Assembly: GCA_002914845.1 (NCBI GenBank)
Contig: JXTC01000329.1
Location: forward strand, 85,227-149,226
Direction of reading: 5' to 3'
DNA from: Trema orientale
Lineage: Eukaryota > Streptophyta > Magnoliopsida > Rosales > Cannabaceae
DNA: 64,000 nucleotides
In this document: piece by piece, positions 24,628-36,155 of the stretch
How positions within the stretch are numbered: position 1 is the first letter of the stretch
Layout: every line of letters begins with the position of its first letter
Notes under the pieces: generated by a model
Databases searched by the model: none
What the model saw: only the letters and a program-made list of their open reading frames with translations
What the model was told of the DNA's origin: nothing
Translations under genes and position numbers: made by a program

Positions 24628-27600
24628 ATGTTGGATCTTAATGTTAACATCAATATTGGAGCCGATTCGACCTGCGAGAAGATTGAGGAGGTAGCTGAGA
24701 TGGTCATAACGGAGGTCGAGAAGCTTCCGGAACGTTCCAGAGCCCAAATGGAAGATTCCGGCTCCTCTGGCTCATCGGTCGTTAATGGCGAAATCGAAGC
24801 TCCGAGTAGTACCACTCCTTCCAATGGCGCCTCCAGAGACGAAGACTCTTCCAATAACATCAACACCTCGTCTTCCCCCGCATTCGTATTCGACATATTG
24901 AAGAAAGAAAAGGACGGTCTCGCCTGCGCCGGCGCCGGAAAAGACTGGAATGTCTCGGCCCCGGGATTCGTCACGAGGTCGTTCTTTCCGGTGGCCGGTG
25001 ACAATGGGGGGACTCATCGCCACGAAGCCGGTTCCGGCGGGTCGTCTTCGTCTTCGAGGCCTCAGTGGTTGAACCTGTCTTTCGCGGACTCCGGCGGCGG
25101 CGGTGGCGGCGGCACCGGGCAGCCGCCTGCGGAGCTGAGAGTCTTGCAACAGAAACAACAGATGAAGAAGAGCCGGCGGGGCCCGCGGTCACGGAGCTCG
25201 CAGTATCGGGGCGTTACGTTTTACCGGAGAACCGGCCGGTGGGAGTCCCATATTTGGTGCGTTTATATTAGGATGAAATATTTATCATTAAAATCAAAAT
25301 AGCTTTTTAAGCTAATCATGATTATAATTAATGTTTTTAAGTATTATTCCCTAATCGTTGTTGACTAATCTCACTTTCTTTTTTTGGTAAAATTTGTAGG
25401 GATTGTGGGAAGCAAGTATATTTAGGTACCTAATTTGGTTAATTATTTTCTTCTATTTACTGGAAATGATTTCATGGTTAATTTCAAGATGAGCTTCTGG
25501 TTTACTTGATTTTCTTTTTATTTTTGGGTGTTTTTCTTTTTCTTTTTTTTTTTTTTTAGGTGGATTTGACACCGCTCATGCCGCAGCTAGGTAAGCTTAT
25601 GAACTTATTTAATTTCTTTTTAATTTTTTTTTTAAAAATAAAATAATAGTTTCAATTATGTTATAGCTAACTTTGGTTAATCATTTCAGAGCTTATGATC
25701 GAGCTGCAATTAAGTTCCGGGGAGTTGATGCTGATATCAACTTTACTGTAAGCGATTACGAGGAAGATATGAAACAGGTGCGATTAATATGTATAAATGA
25801 TTACGGGAATGAAACAGCTTATAGACTTGTCAGAAATTTTTATTTCAATTTCTCGTATTGTAGCAAATAATTTATGTCGATTTCCAATATTTTTTTAATT
25901 CTGATTTTGGAATAATTTTTCAGATGAGGAGTTTAAACAAAGAAGAATTTGTTCAAATACTTCGTCGACAAAGCACTGGATTTTCTCGAGGGAGCTCAAA
26001 ATATAGAGGAGTAACTCTCCATAAATGTGGTCGATGGGAAGCTCGAATGGGACAATTCCTTGGGAAAAAGTGAGAACCATTAATCAATTTAATCACCTTT
26101 TTTATTTTTATTTTCTATTTTTTTTGTAACTGAAGTGAAACATATTTGCAATTAACATTCTGGATCACTTTTATGAGTTTCTTTTAGCTATTAAGTGGTT
26201 GAGAAAATTTCATTGTCACTTTGTACTTAATGGAGTGGCTAAAATTATGTATACAAAAGAAGAAATGCCTTAATGGGCACTCCCCTTTTGTATCTATAAA
26301 ATCAATGATATTTCTTTGCAGGTATATTTATCTTGGGTTATTCAACAGCGAACTAGAGGCTGCAAGGTCCTCATTTGTGATCAATATATGAAGAATTCGT
26401 TGTCCTGAATTGATAGTTTTTATTCAAATATTCTGAAAGGAAAAAAAAAAAAAACTGGTTTTGGTGAGGCTTTAATCCACCAATTTCTATTTTTTTGTTT
26501 GGGGGTCTAAATTCAGGGCTTATGACAAGGCTGCTCTCAAATGTAACGGAAGGGAAGCGGTTACCAACTTTGAGCATAGGACTTATCAAGGGGAGATTAT
26601 CTTGGACTCCAATATTCAAGGTACTAATTAACAGTGATTTAGATTCGAGAAAGGTTAAATAGTTATAATAAAGCTTAAGCTAACTAATCATTTAGTACCA
26701 TATGAGACTCATTGATCTTATTATAATAGAACTATTGTGAATTCGTAGATATAGAATCTGTCAAGTGTCAGGATTAAATCTTGTAAAGCTGCATAGCACT
26801 GTCCGATTTTTCATTTTTTCTTTGGAGTCCTTTAGTAGGGGTCCCATCTACTAAATTTGTCACATTGAATTCTTTTGTTGTTGAAAATGCAGGGAGCGAC
26901 CACAACCTTGATCTGAACCTTGGAATTTCTCCGCCGTCTGATGGTCCAAAAGGGAACGATTACTCTTTTGGAGATACTCGTCTTCATTGGAACCCTCGTG
27001 AAGTAGTCAATAGAATTAGACCAATGGTACACACAAATACAATTTGAACAAACATGCCAATTTCAAAAATATAATCTTTTCTTTGGTAATGTTATATATA
27101 TATATATATAGAAAATAACTTGGTTCACGTGTCATAATATATTAATTAATATTTAACGGAGATATATTTATTTATTTTTTTATTTTTACATATCATACTT
27201 AATTATTAACTATTATCTCCGAAACTACATCAGTCAAGTTACAAATCTAGAAAAGAATGTCCTAATGTTTGATATTTTTCATTTTTTTTTAATTTCCAAC
27301 ACAAAATAATTCTATAGCGCGTATTAATCATTACTACCATGACTTCACAGATTGATGTCCAATCATCCCCACATGTTCTAACTCCCAACCACAATACTTC
27401 AGCTACACAGAACATATATCCTGGCTTCTTACCAAAACATGAGGTACTTTCTTTTGCATCATCATATTTTCGTGTGTCCAAATCCTGCCCATTTTATTTT
27501 TATTTTTAACTCATCCTACATGTACATTGAAAAAAATTCATGTCAAAGACCTCTAGTGTGACATAAAAGTACTTATAGCTGATTATCTGAAACACTTTGG

Positions 27601-27934
27601 GAGACAGGAGATCAGGGCAATAACAGATCATCAACATCAAAATAGGATCGAAGGCGCCGCTAATTCTTCGCCGGGATTTTTGAACTGGGCATGGAAAATT
27701 CATGGCAATGGTAGTAGTACTACTACTAGTAGTGTTACAGCTATGCCTGTTTTCTCCATTGCAGCATCATCAGGATTCTCATCTTCCACAACTTTGGCTG
27801 CTCCATCAGCTACCAGTACTATAAACCCACACGCCAATTTTGTCCAAAATCTCTGCCTTAATCCTAGTTTGCCCATTGGCACGATTAAATCTGTCACAGA
27901 CAATTTTCACAGCTCCCAAATTCGTAGGGCCTAA
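24628..27934 (+). CDS. RAP2-7: AP2-class transcription factor, RAP2-7/TOE1-like (10 exons, miR172 target)
   Basis: This nuclear DNA-binding protein belongs to the euAP2 group (AP2, TOE, SNZ/SMZ), which delays flowering and controls the juvenile-to-adult transition. Exons are 24628-25256, 25400-25425, 25560-25590, 25690-25777, 25924-26069, 26322-26366, 26517-26620, 26893-27026, 27351-27443 and 27608-27934. They total 1623 nt, or 540 residues. The N-terminus MLDLNVNI is an AP2-group motif. A basic stretch [12 protein letters not shown] precedes AP2 domain 1 (about 191-248, [19 protein letters not shown]). AP2 domain 2 is at about 282-340 ([18 protein letters not shown]), joined by the conserved linker with [19 protein letters not shown] near residue 361 is an EAR-type repressor motif. 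The last exon holds the miR172 site. The layout FDILK, FFPV, WLNLSF and the NWAW box matches RAP2-7/TOE1 best. No break was seen. The exact paralogue within the group is inference. Confidence 0.93.
27759..27779 (+). promoter_or_regulatory. miR172 target site
   Basis: TTGCAGCATCATCAGGATTC plus T is the 21-nt site found in euAP2 mRNAs. It differs by one base from the common CTGCAGCATCATCAGGATTC form. It is in frame and encodes A-A-S-S-G-F, the usual peptide at this site. It lies in the last exon, about 155 nt before the stop codon. Family knowledge: miR172 represses these mRNAs by translational inhibition and cleavage. Regulation of this gene is inferred. Confidence 0.95.
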
Positions 27935-27991
27935 ACATCAAACACCATGAGTGCAAGAAAGAAGTGCTCGAAACAGTACCACTCTCACTCT

Positions 27992-28028
<37 letters not shown>

Positions 28029-30968
28029 GTATTAGCATTAGTGATCTGTATTAATATTACTACTTCTCCATGTAGAGACGTTTTTGCTTCGAATTTCTGT
28101 CGTAATATAACAATTATTTTTCTTTGATCACTGATTTTGTTTAACTGTAATGTACTAATAATATCTTTCCTCATTGTAATCTTTTGTATATAGGAGTTTT
28201 CCTCACAGGACTCTTTCTCAAGTGAATTAGTATAAATATTAATGTTATATTCCTTCGAACTATGATTGATAAGGGCCACTCTCCTTTTTTTTTATTTATT
28301 ATTTAATTAATTAATTAATTAATTAATTAATTTTTTTTGTTAGAGCTGATCTTTATCTATTTCATATTATATGTCCCACACTCCCACTAAAGTAACTATC
28401 ATCTATGAATGTCATGTTATGTCTAGAAAACGTAATAGATAAGGATAAAAGTAGTAAAATTATGAAGTACATAATAAAACGGAAAAAGGAAGAAGATTTA
28501 TTTTGCATGACATGAACGGGGACAAATAAATAGGACCAATTGTTTGCATGTCCCTTCATTCAAATGATTGAAAACATCTCTCTCTCTTTCACAAAATAAG
28601 TAAATACCGCATTATCTTCAAAAAAATCTGAAAATATAAAGTTAGTGTCTTTTTAAATTATTTTTTAAAATTTTAAAGGTAAAGTCTGGGAAACTAACAT
28701 ATTTCGAAGTTTACGGCGTGACAAAGAGTAAGACAGAAAAATCAAGAGAGATTAGAATTGGCAGCAAATAACATCATTATTTTCTTGCTTGGAAACTACA
28801 AACTGATCCAGCAATTAGTTGGAACATAACGAGTGAAAGTTCATAGTCAGTGATCAAAAAATCTATATTATTTTATTTGTTTGAAGTGAAAAGGAACTTA
28901 TTTACTTTGACAGATTTCTCAAAAATTTCATTATTTTTTTTTAAAAAAATGATATCTATTTCTCTAAAAATTTCATATTCTTCTTATCTGTATAATTTTT
29001 CTCTCTTAATTTCTACCCAACAGAGCGAGATCTTTTCTTGATCTCTCACTCCAATAAGATTAATTCCCCAATTTGTCGTTTTTTTAATTGGAAGAGTTTT
29101 GTTCCCATATATTAATTTCTATGATAAAGTTCTAATTGTATCATTTTTTGATTCACGTGTGTATCTTATTTATATCTCGTGCACTTTTTTTTTAAAATTT
29201 TTTTTTTCAAATCAATCGAATACAACAATTTCATCTAATTACTTACTGTTATATATGTTGTACTTGTAATATGATCATTATTCGAACGAGTGAAAAATTT
29301 TATTTCAAAAAGAAAAAAGAAATTGTCTGCTACTAAAAATTTAAAAACTTGACATTGAATTTTGCTTCCAGTGCCGCGTTGAGTTAACCTCAACCATGTC
29401 CAAGTTGTAGATACACGCGGAATTGGTGGTTGGGGTTTCTAGCTCAACATTTAAACTTAACCCGTATGCACGCATGCCCTTAATCATTTTAACGTTGGTT
29501 AGATTTGGTTTTGTTTTCTCATGTTCATTCTTATAAAGATGATGTTGATAGCTTGTCGTCTAGTTATATATAGATCTGTTTTTGTGACCACAAGAAGTTA
29601 TTTTAGTTTATTTATTTTTTTCTGCTTAAATGTGTGGCAATGAATTCCAATCAGAACCTACCCAGAAATTCTTTATGACATAGCTTTTTATGTACAGATC
29701 TTAGCTTTAGCAGTGAAATCATTATTATGGTAAGTCGGATTATTAATTATATATTCCCTGGTAATATAATTTGGATCTTCAACCATCCAATTCCAGTAAC
29801 AAACTAACAATAACGTAATTCAAATGGCTGGGAAAAAAAAAAAAGAATAACCTAATTTTCCAAAAAAAAAAAAAAAAGACGTTTTGATCAACTATATGTA
29901 TGGGTTATCACTATTTGTGATAAATTCTAATGTATGGGTTATGTCAGCGATTGTGAGTCTTAATATATGATTGGTGCGAGACCATTCAGTTTCAAGTTAT
30001 AAATGTTATATGCATCACTAATGGTGATAATTAAACTTACTAAGTTTTAAGTAACGATAAATTCATATATCAAATTCGAGATATACAAATTATAACGTAA
30101 GAACATGTTCTACATGCTATTACTGAGTATTATATAATAATGTCTGATTGATTGAAAAAGGAAGAGTAAAGTAGTATATATATTTAGTATTTTCTATAAT
30201 TTTACATTTTTGCATACAATAACACTAATATACTACCACATGAGTATTTTCTATAATTTTTCATTTTTACATACAATAACACCAATATTGTTATTATTTA
30301 CAAGGAAAACCCAATTCCTTTACAGTTCATAGCAGAGAATACCCTCTGGCACATTCAATAAAGAATTTAAGTGCATTAAATCTTTCTTTTCGATTAATGA
30401 AAAAAAAAACTTTCTTAAAGTACATTAAAAATCTATTGCAGATTCTCATTCAGAATGCTAATATCTCGTAATAATAATTATAATAATTCTATCAACTACC
30501 ATACAACCACGATAATTAAAGACATATTCACTGTTTAAATAAAACGAAGCCTTTTTAAAACACGTGTATTTTCCGGTGTTAAAAGACTGTTCTTTATTAT
30601 GACTTGGTATGTTATCTCATAATCATTAATTCTATAAACTAACACTTCGAATATACGAGGGGGCTATGTAGTATATATGAATTAGTTTGACTATTATGCT
30701 ACATTTACCACGCAAGTTTACTTTGGTCATAAATGTTTATATAATGTTGTTCCAAGCCAGAAAGATCCAAAAGTAATTAAAGAGTAATATTTATGTATCC
30801 ATGAAGGCTAGAAATAATTTCTGAAAGATATGGTACAATTGCTACCGATTATGCACTTCTTGTGAAGCAGATATGGATACCTTATGGGCCTTTGGGCCAA
30901 GAAAAATATAGAATATGTTCGAGTAATTTGAGCCGAAGTGACTTTTGCGTATTTTTTTTAAATGATAA
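27935..30968. other. AP2-type gene 3' flank and intergenic DNA
   Basis: The 3' UTR region begins with a CA then TA microsatellite (27992-28028). An AATT tetranucleotide run lies at 28301-28331. The remainder is AT-rich, with a near-duplicate pair of about 40 bp at 30188-30228 and 30243-30283 (attttctataatttt, cataca, ataacac). No gene was seen. Confidence 0.5.
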
Positions 30969-31102
30969 TTTTAGGAGTGTTAACGACGTCTTAGCCTATG
31001 GTCAGTAACTTCTTGACCATGAAAAAGTCCTAAATAATAATTTTTTTTTCAAGGTCATGAAGTTCTTAACTTATGCTTAAAAAGTCTTTGACAATCCTAA
31101 AA
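30969..31102. repeat. Foldback (inverted repeat), imperfect arms of about 58 bp
   Basis: The left arm (ttttaggagtgttaac ... cttcttgaccatgaaaaa) is matched in reverse complement by the right arm (tttttcaaggtcatgaag ... gacaatcctaaaaa). The spacer is only about 20 bases, so the transcript would form one long hairpin. There is no coding sequence. It is probably a decayed MITE. Confidence 0.65.
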
Positions 31103-31225
31103 ATGCCATTTTTTAGAAAAATGCACAAAACAGTCATTTTGGGCTAATTTAGTCCTATCCATGTCATTTTCTCAATATGTTCATCTGATTTGTTGCCTCA
31201 AAAAAATTAGGGAATTTGATATGAA

Positions 31226-31460
31226 TAGTAGTAATTTGGACTAAAATGACATTTTTAGAAGTGTTTTGAAAAATAATTTTTCTAGTAATGTCCCACAGTT
31301 TTGTGACGAGCGTCACACAATTTGTGACTATTGATTAAGTCTTGAAAAACTTATAATTTTATGATCACAAATTGTGTGACCCCTGTTACACACTACTAAA
31401 AAAGTCATTTTTTGAAACACTACTAAAAAATTATCAGTTTTAGTTCAAATTACTACTAGT
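31226..31460. repeat. Foldback element with nested inner hairpin
   Basis: The outer arms of about 65 bp begin agtagtaatttggactaaaa at the left and end ttttagttcaaattactact at the right. Inside them is a second inverted pair: cgtcacacaatttgtgac and atcacaaattgtgtgac. Length is about 235 bp and it has no ORF. A MITE origin is likely, but no target duplication was confirmed. Confidence 0.7.
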
Positions 31461-31916
31461 GAGGTCCATTTCCCAAAGGATTAGGCATATCTGTTTATCA
31501 TGCCCTTGAGGCCTTTAAGAAATTTTCAAAGTCATTATAACATAATCGTTTTTTTAATGTATTTTAATTTATGTTCGAGAAACTCCATTTTAATGGCCCT
31601 AATTTGGAGAATACGCTGTTTCCAACGTTTCTCTGGAAAATTTGTCTTTAGACCAAACTACAAACATTGTGTTAAAAAAAAAAAAAGAACATAAAACATC
31701 GTCAAAAGCTTTGGGCGCATTTTGATGTTTCCTAGTCCACAAAAGTGTATTTTTTGTGAAGAAACATTGAAAGATACAGATTCATCGTTAGTGGTATTAT
31801 GAGGCATAAATATGTAATGGAGTTTTTGTTTATATCCGTGTATATACGTTAATATATGTATGTGAATATACGTTTAGGATGCGTTTTTTATCAGTCCATA
31901 TGTACAAATCAATATA
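31461..31916. other. Intergenic, nothing recognised
   Basis: AT-rich sequence between two TIR-type elements. No gene or repeat was seen. Confidence 0.35.
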
Positions 31917-32642
31917 CTTAGGCTTTATTTGATATATAAGATAGGGTAAGATATAATTGGACTATTTTAAAGGATTGTGGATTGGATAAGATAAGATAGG
32001 ATTATAATCCAATCCTATCCCATGTTTTGGTATATTATTTTTTTGTTAGGATATGATTAGCTGTGTGTTTCGTAGTTTTAACTAAATAACAAATTTGAGG
32101 TTTGATTAATTAGAAAAATATCACTTTTAAAAATTAATTTAGAAAAATACCATTTCAAAACTCAATTTTTAATTTTTTTATAAAAACTTATTTACAAAAA
32201 TACCACTTTACAAAGTATTTTGGAAAATACCACTTTTAAAAATATATTTTGAAAAATACTAATTTTAAAACTTAATTTTGGAAAAGCTCATTTTGTATAG
32301 AATTATTTTGCAAAAATAAGATTTCTAAAAAAATATTTCGCAAACTACCATTGATGGTTCCACCACTTTCAAAAGAATTTCAAAAATACTACTTTAAAAG
32401 TTTAGTTTTGAAAAGTAACATTTTTACTACTTCAAAAATATTCTATTATTTTTAATCAAATTCCTAATCCCTTTCAATCCCAGTTTATCAAGAGGATAAA
32501 ATTATCTCATTCTAAGATTATTATTTTTGAACAGGATTATTTTAATCTAATCCAATCTCTCTCATTTGCATGTACTAAATATGAGATTAATTTAATTAAA
32601 TCCAATCACGTCCTTATCCTGTATTCCAAATGTTGTCTTAGT
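31917..32642. mobile_element. Putative non-autonomous DNA element with imperfect TIRs
   Basis: The left end ttaggctttatttgatata and the reverse complement of the right end (ctaagacaacatttggaata) are alike. Just inside, ataagataggattataatcc faces ggattattttaatctaatcc and similar sequences. The interior (32090-32420) is a diverged repeat of aaaaataccactttt-like units spaced roughly 40 bp apart. It has no ORF. The termini recall common plant MITE ends, but the superfamily is uncertain. Confidence 0.45.
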
Positions 32643-33469
32643 CTTTTGATTTACTAATGTACTCTTTTAGTCTCTCTCTTATATTAATTTTATATTGAGA
32701 CATAAACTAAAATTATTAAATGGACCATTTTATAATGAAGTATCCAAAATGGACCTTCACCTTAATTTCTTGTTTATTCAACTTAGCTCAAGGAAAATTA
32801 AAGGAGTTGAAAACTCACTGTCAATGAGGAGCTAACGGGTGTCCATAGAGTTGTAAAAGCAAGGCCACAAATGACTCATAGCTTGCCACGTGTATTCAAA
32901 CATAATTATAACTATATACTTATTTAAAGATGGACAGATGGGAGTGCACCATGTGTACAAGTAGCTATGATTACGACCGAAAATCCAAAGCTTTGACTTT
33001 TAGTAATTTTGAGAGTAAATAAAGATGAATAAAGAATTTACAAAATTTTAGATGACACTAATTAAATACTTGGATTTTCCATTCTAGTCTTCAAATCGTT
33101 AGAAATTCAATATTAAAAAGGGTCCCTCTTTAGTTTAGTTTATTAAGGAAGAAATATCAATTAAGGTTCAAGAAAATAAAGTTAAGTCATTTAAAAACTT
33201 AGCTTAATAAACTTTAGTGTTGAATAAATAAATTTTGCAAATATCGAATTCGAATATCCAAAAATTAATTTCTAGAGTTAGTCATAATTCCAAGTACTTA
33301 AAATTTTAAAAATATGCTCCTTGGGAATCATAGTGTCCCATTTATATACTAAATCCTCAAATAATAGTAAAGATATCCTTATATATGCACTTAGTAGATA
33401 CAACAAACTTAGCTAAATAGTTAGACATTAAGAAAGAATAGGACAAAGTGTAGGGACTAACCGAGGGAG
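32643..33469. other. Intergenic, nothing recognised
   Basis: AT-rich, with no supported feature. Confidence 0.35.
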
Positions 33470-34831
33470 AGGAATAGGACCGCAAGCGTAAGCCAAGTGA
33501 CTTGCCTAGCCATCGAGACAACTAACTCGAATGAACAATCACCTGAAAGGGAGGAAAGTAAGAGAGGTGAGCTCAAAAGCTCAGTAGAAAAACTGTTATC
33601 TCATTTAAAAATTTTTTTAGGGATGAAGAGTCTCTGTATGATTAGTTTAATCCGAAACACCTCTGTAAAACTATATATATACATATATATAACTATTTCC
33701 AAAGCTGATAGTCCTTATATGTATATGCATATAAATATATATAGATGTATATATATATATNNNNNNNNNNNNNNNNNNNNNNNNNNNNNNNNNNNNNNNN
33801 NNNNNNNNNNNNNNNNNNNNNNNNNNNNNNNNNNNNNNNNNNNNNNNNNNNNNNNNNNNNNNNNNNNNNNNNNNNNNNNNNNNNNNNNNNNNNNNNNNNN
33901 NNNNNNNNNNNNNNNNNNNNNNNNNNNNNNNNNNNNNNNNNNNNNNNNNNNNNNNNNNNNNNNNNNNNNNNNNNNNNNNNNNNNNNNNNNNNNNNNNNNN
34001 NNNNNNNNNNNNNNNNNNNNNNNNNNNNNNNNNNNNNNNNNNNNNNNNNNNNNNNNNNNNNNNNNNNNNNNNNNNNNNNNNNNNNNNNNNNNNNGTTCAA
34101 TTTGAGTCCGGATCAAAACCGGACTTGTGGCATACAAAACGAGATAAAATCTAAACCGTTCGATATCGGTTTTTGTACCGGTCACCAAACATAGTCAATA
34201 CATATACCAATCTTCACTATTTCTTGAGTACATTCCGAAAATGACATCAAAAATAAAATCTAATAGTCTGATCAAAAAGTCAAACTCGAGCTCAAATAAC
34301 TCAAAAACAACAACTTTAAATCTGGGCAAAATGGGTCATGAAATATATACCTTGATGATCCTTGCGACGAGACGAATCCAATGCCCAGTTTGAGGTCAAA
34401 CGTTCGCCGGTGACCGAAAACGTCTGTGGCGTCTCGAGCTCTTCGCTGATGTTTGGCAGCCCCGATGACTGTAGCGTGCAGTTGGTGGCACGGCGAGGTC
34501 ACGCCAGTGGTCCCCGTGGCCGGACAACGACGCCTAGGGAGGTTGCTCCTTCGGTGGCTTCGACAGAAAAGAGAAGAGAGAGAGAACGAGGGAGGAAAAG
34601 AGAGAAAGAAGATGAAGAAGAAATGGTCTATGTGACCATTTGTAGGGCACTGTGCAACTTTTCTAAAATTATACTTTGACCCCCAACTTTCAAATTCCTT
34701 GCAATCTAGTCCTTCAAAAATTTTCATTTTAGTATCTACTTCTTGAAACTTTTGCAATTTAGTCCCTCTCAAATTTAATCCGAAAATTAGCAAAATGACC
34801 ATCTTGCCGCTTGAAAATCTGGGATTTTACA
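33470..34831 (-). mobile_element. LTR fragment of the element B family (contains the assembly gap)
   Basis: 34095-34831 aligns along its length with 50265-51040, the 5' part of the element B LTR: both have caccaaacatagtcaata or a close variant, ttttgatcagac-type tracts and the same end ctgggattttaca. 33530-33720 resembles 49265-49440. Read on the minus strand, the LTR start TGTAAAATCCC at 34831 is intact. The part matching 48850-49210 is missing. No element interior adjoins it, so it is a truncated solo LTR or fragment. The left edge is approximate. The short ORFs here are LTR sequence. Confidence 0.7.
33761..34094. other. Assembly gap, 334 N
   Basis: A run of N begins directly after an AT repeat inside the LTR fragment. 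Reading frames drawn through it are meaningless. The true length of the missing sequence is unknown. Confidence 1.
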
Positions 34832-35327
34832 GCTCTAGAGTATCTTTTATTCTACTCACAACTTACGCTATAAATTTTCTTCTTGGAAAATCTTTTTCTC
34901 CGAGTGTACAGAAAAAGGACTCTTGAAATTGTACGTACATGATCTCACATCAAAATGTATTGGACTCTTTATTTTATAATTTTTAACAAAAATGAAATAA
35001 CACGTCCAAGTTCAATGTTATTGAGCAATCCCATTCATGTTATATGTCAAGAAAATCTCCCTATAAAAAACGTGCAACACAAATGAAGGGTGTTTTGAAT
35101 TTCAAACCTTTTCCAAATATATTCAATTCTAGGAATTAGTTTTAAATTAATAAAAATAAGTATCTATATTTAATTGTCTGTATTTCCTAATTTAAATTTG
35201 AAAAAAATAAAAAATATATTTATTTTCATTACCTTGATAGTTAACAAATTGAATTGGTCAAGTACTCAAAATAGTACATATACTATTATACTGATGGATT
35301 TTATCCATTTAAAATTTCATTACAAAT
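34832..35327. other. Intergenic, nothing recognised
   Basis: AT-rich, with no supported feature. Confidence 0.35.
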
Positions 35328-35882
35328 TAGGGTTTGTGGCACTAAACGTCCCTGAATTCTCGAGTTAATGATTATTTGGTCCCTAAACTAAGTAAATGCC
35401 CAAAAAAGTCCTTGAATTAACTAATTAGTAACAATAACGTCTTTTTTTGTCAAAAAACTATTTAACACTTAAAAATTGGATAGAAGAAAAAGTGTGTAAC
35501 ATGCAGTTTAAATAAAGCTATGTTCTATCAGATGTGCGACTAAGTTTCTAGGATTTGAGAATACCTCTTATTTCTTGAAGTAAAAGTCTAAAAAGATCTT
35601 CTTAGAAAAGCTAGTGAGTCCATATTTCATTAAAAAAAATTTTCTAATTAAAAGAAGACCTTCTAACAATTCATCTGAATAAAACCAAAAGTAACTTTTG
35701 AGATCCGAAAGATCTTTAGAAATCATGCTAAACAGGCTAGAAAATCCTCAACTTTAATTAAAAAGAACCTTATTGTCACTAATTGGTTAATTTTGAGATT
35801 TTTTTTTTCTAATATTTATTTAGTTCAATGACTAAATGGTTCTTATATAGGAATTCATAAACTTTTAGTGCCATAAACCCTA
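35328..35882. mobile_element. Foldback element of 555 bp with long inverted arms
   Basis: The left end tagggtttgtggcactaaac is mirrored by the right end tttagtgccataaaccct. The pairing continues inward through gaattc, then actaattagtaacaataa against ttattgtcactaattggtta, so each arm is over 100 bp. A 4-bp AAAT lies before the left end and just after the right end and may be the target duplication. It has no ORF, so it is a non-autonomous DNA transposon or MITE. Confidence 0.7.
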
Positions 35883-36155
35883 GAAATTAATTAGAAAATT
35901 AACTAAGAACGTCTAAAATTCGAATAACATAATATTTAGTAAATAGAAGTTCCCATAAAATAAGAATGCATTGACAATATGTTTATGCCACGTAATTAAT
36001 ATATGCCCAGTTTCTAGGCTAAGGCTTAGCCAGTCTTAGGCTATTAAGGTCCAACAGCTACTTTCCTTTCCCTTGTAGCTATACAACCAAGTTTAAGGAC
36101 TAGTCCAGAAATGTTTGGGTTCATCCAATAATAGCTCTCATACTTTTGTCTTTTA
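35883..36155. other. Short intergenic spacer
   Basis: Unremarkable AT-rich sequence between the foldback and the hairpin array. Confidence 0.3.

Noticed and set aside
24615-25192. Long minus-strand frames opposite exon 1 of the AP2-type gene
   Set aside because: They are antisense shadows of a GC-rich coding exon. The + strand protein is clearly conserved and these products resemble nothing.
33497-34194. Frames running through the N gap
   Set aside because: They are translations of unknown bases and carry no information.
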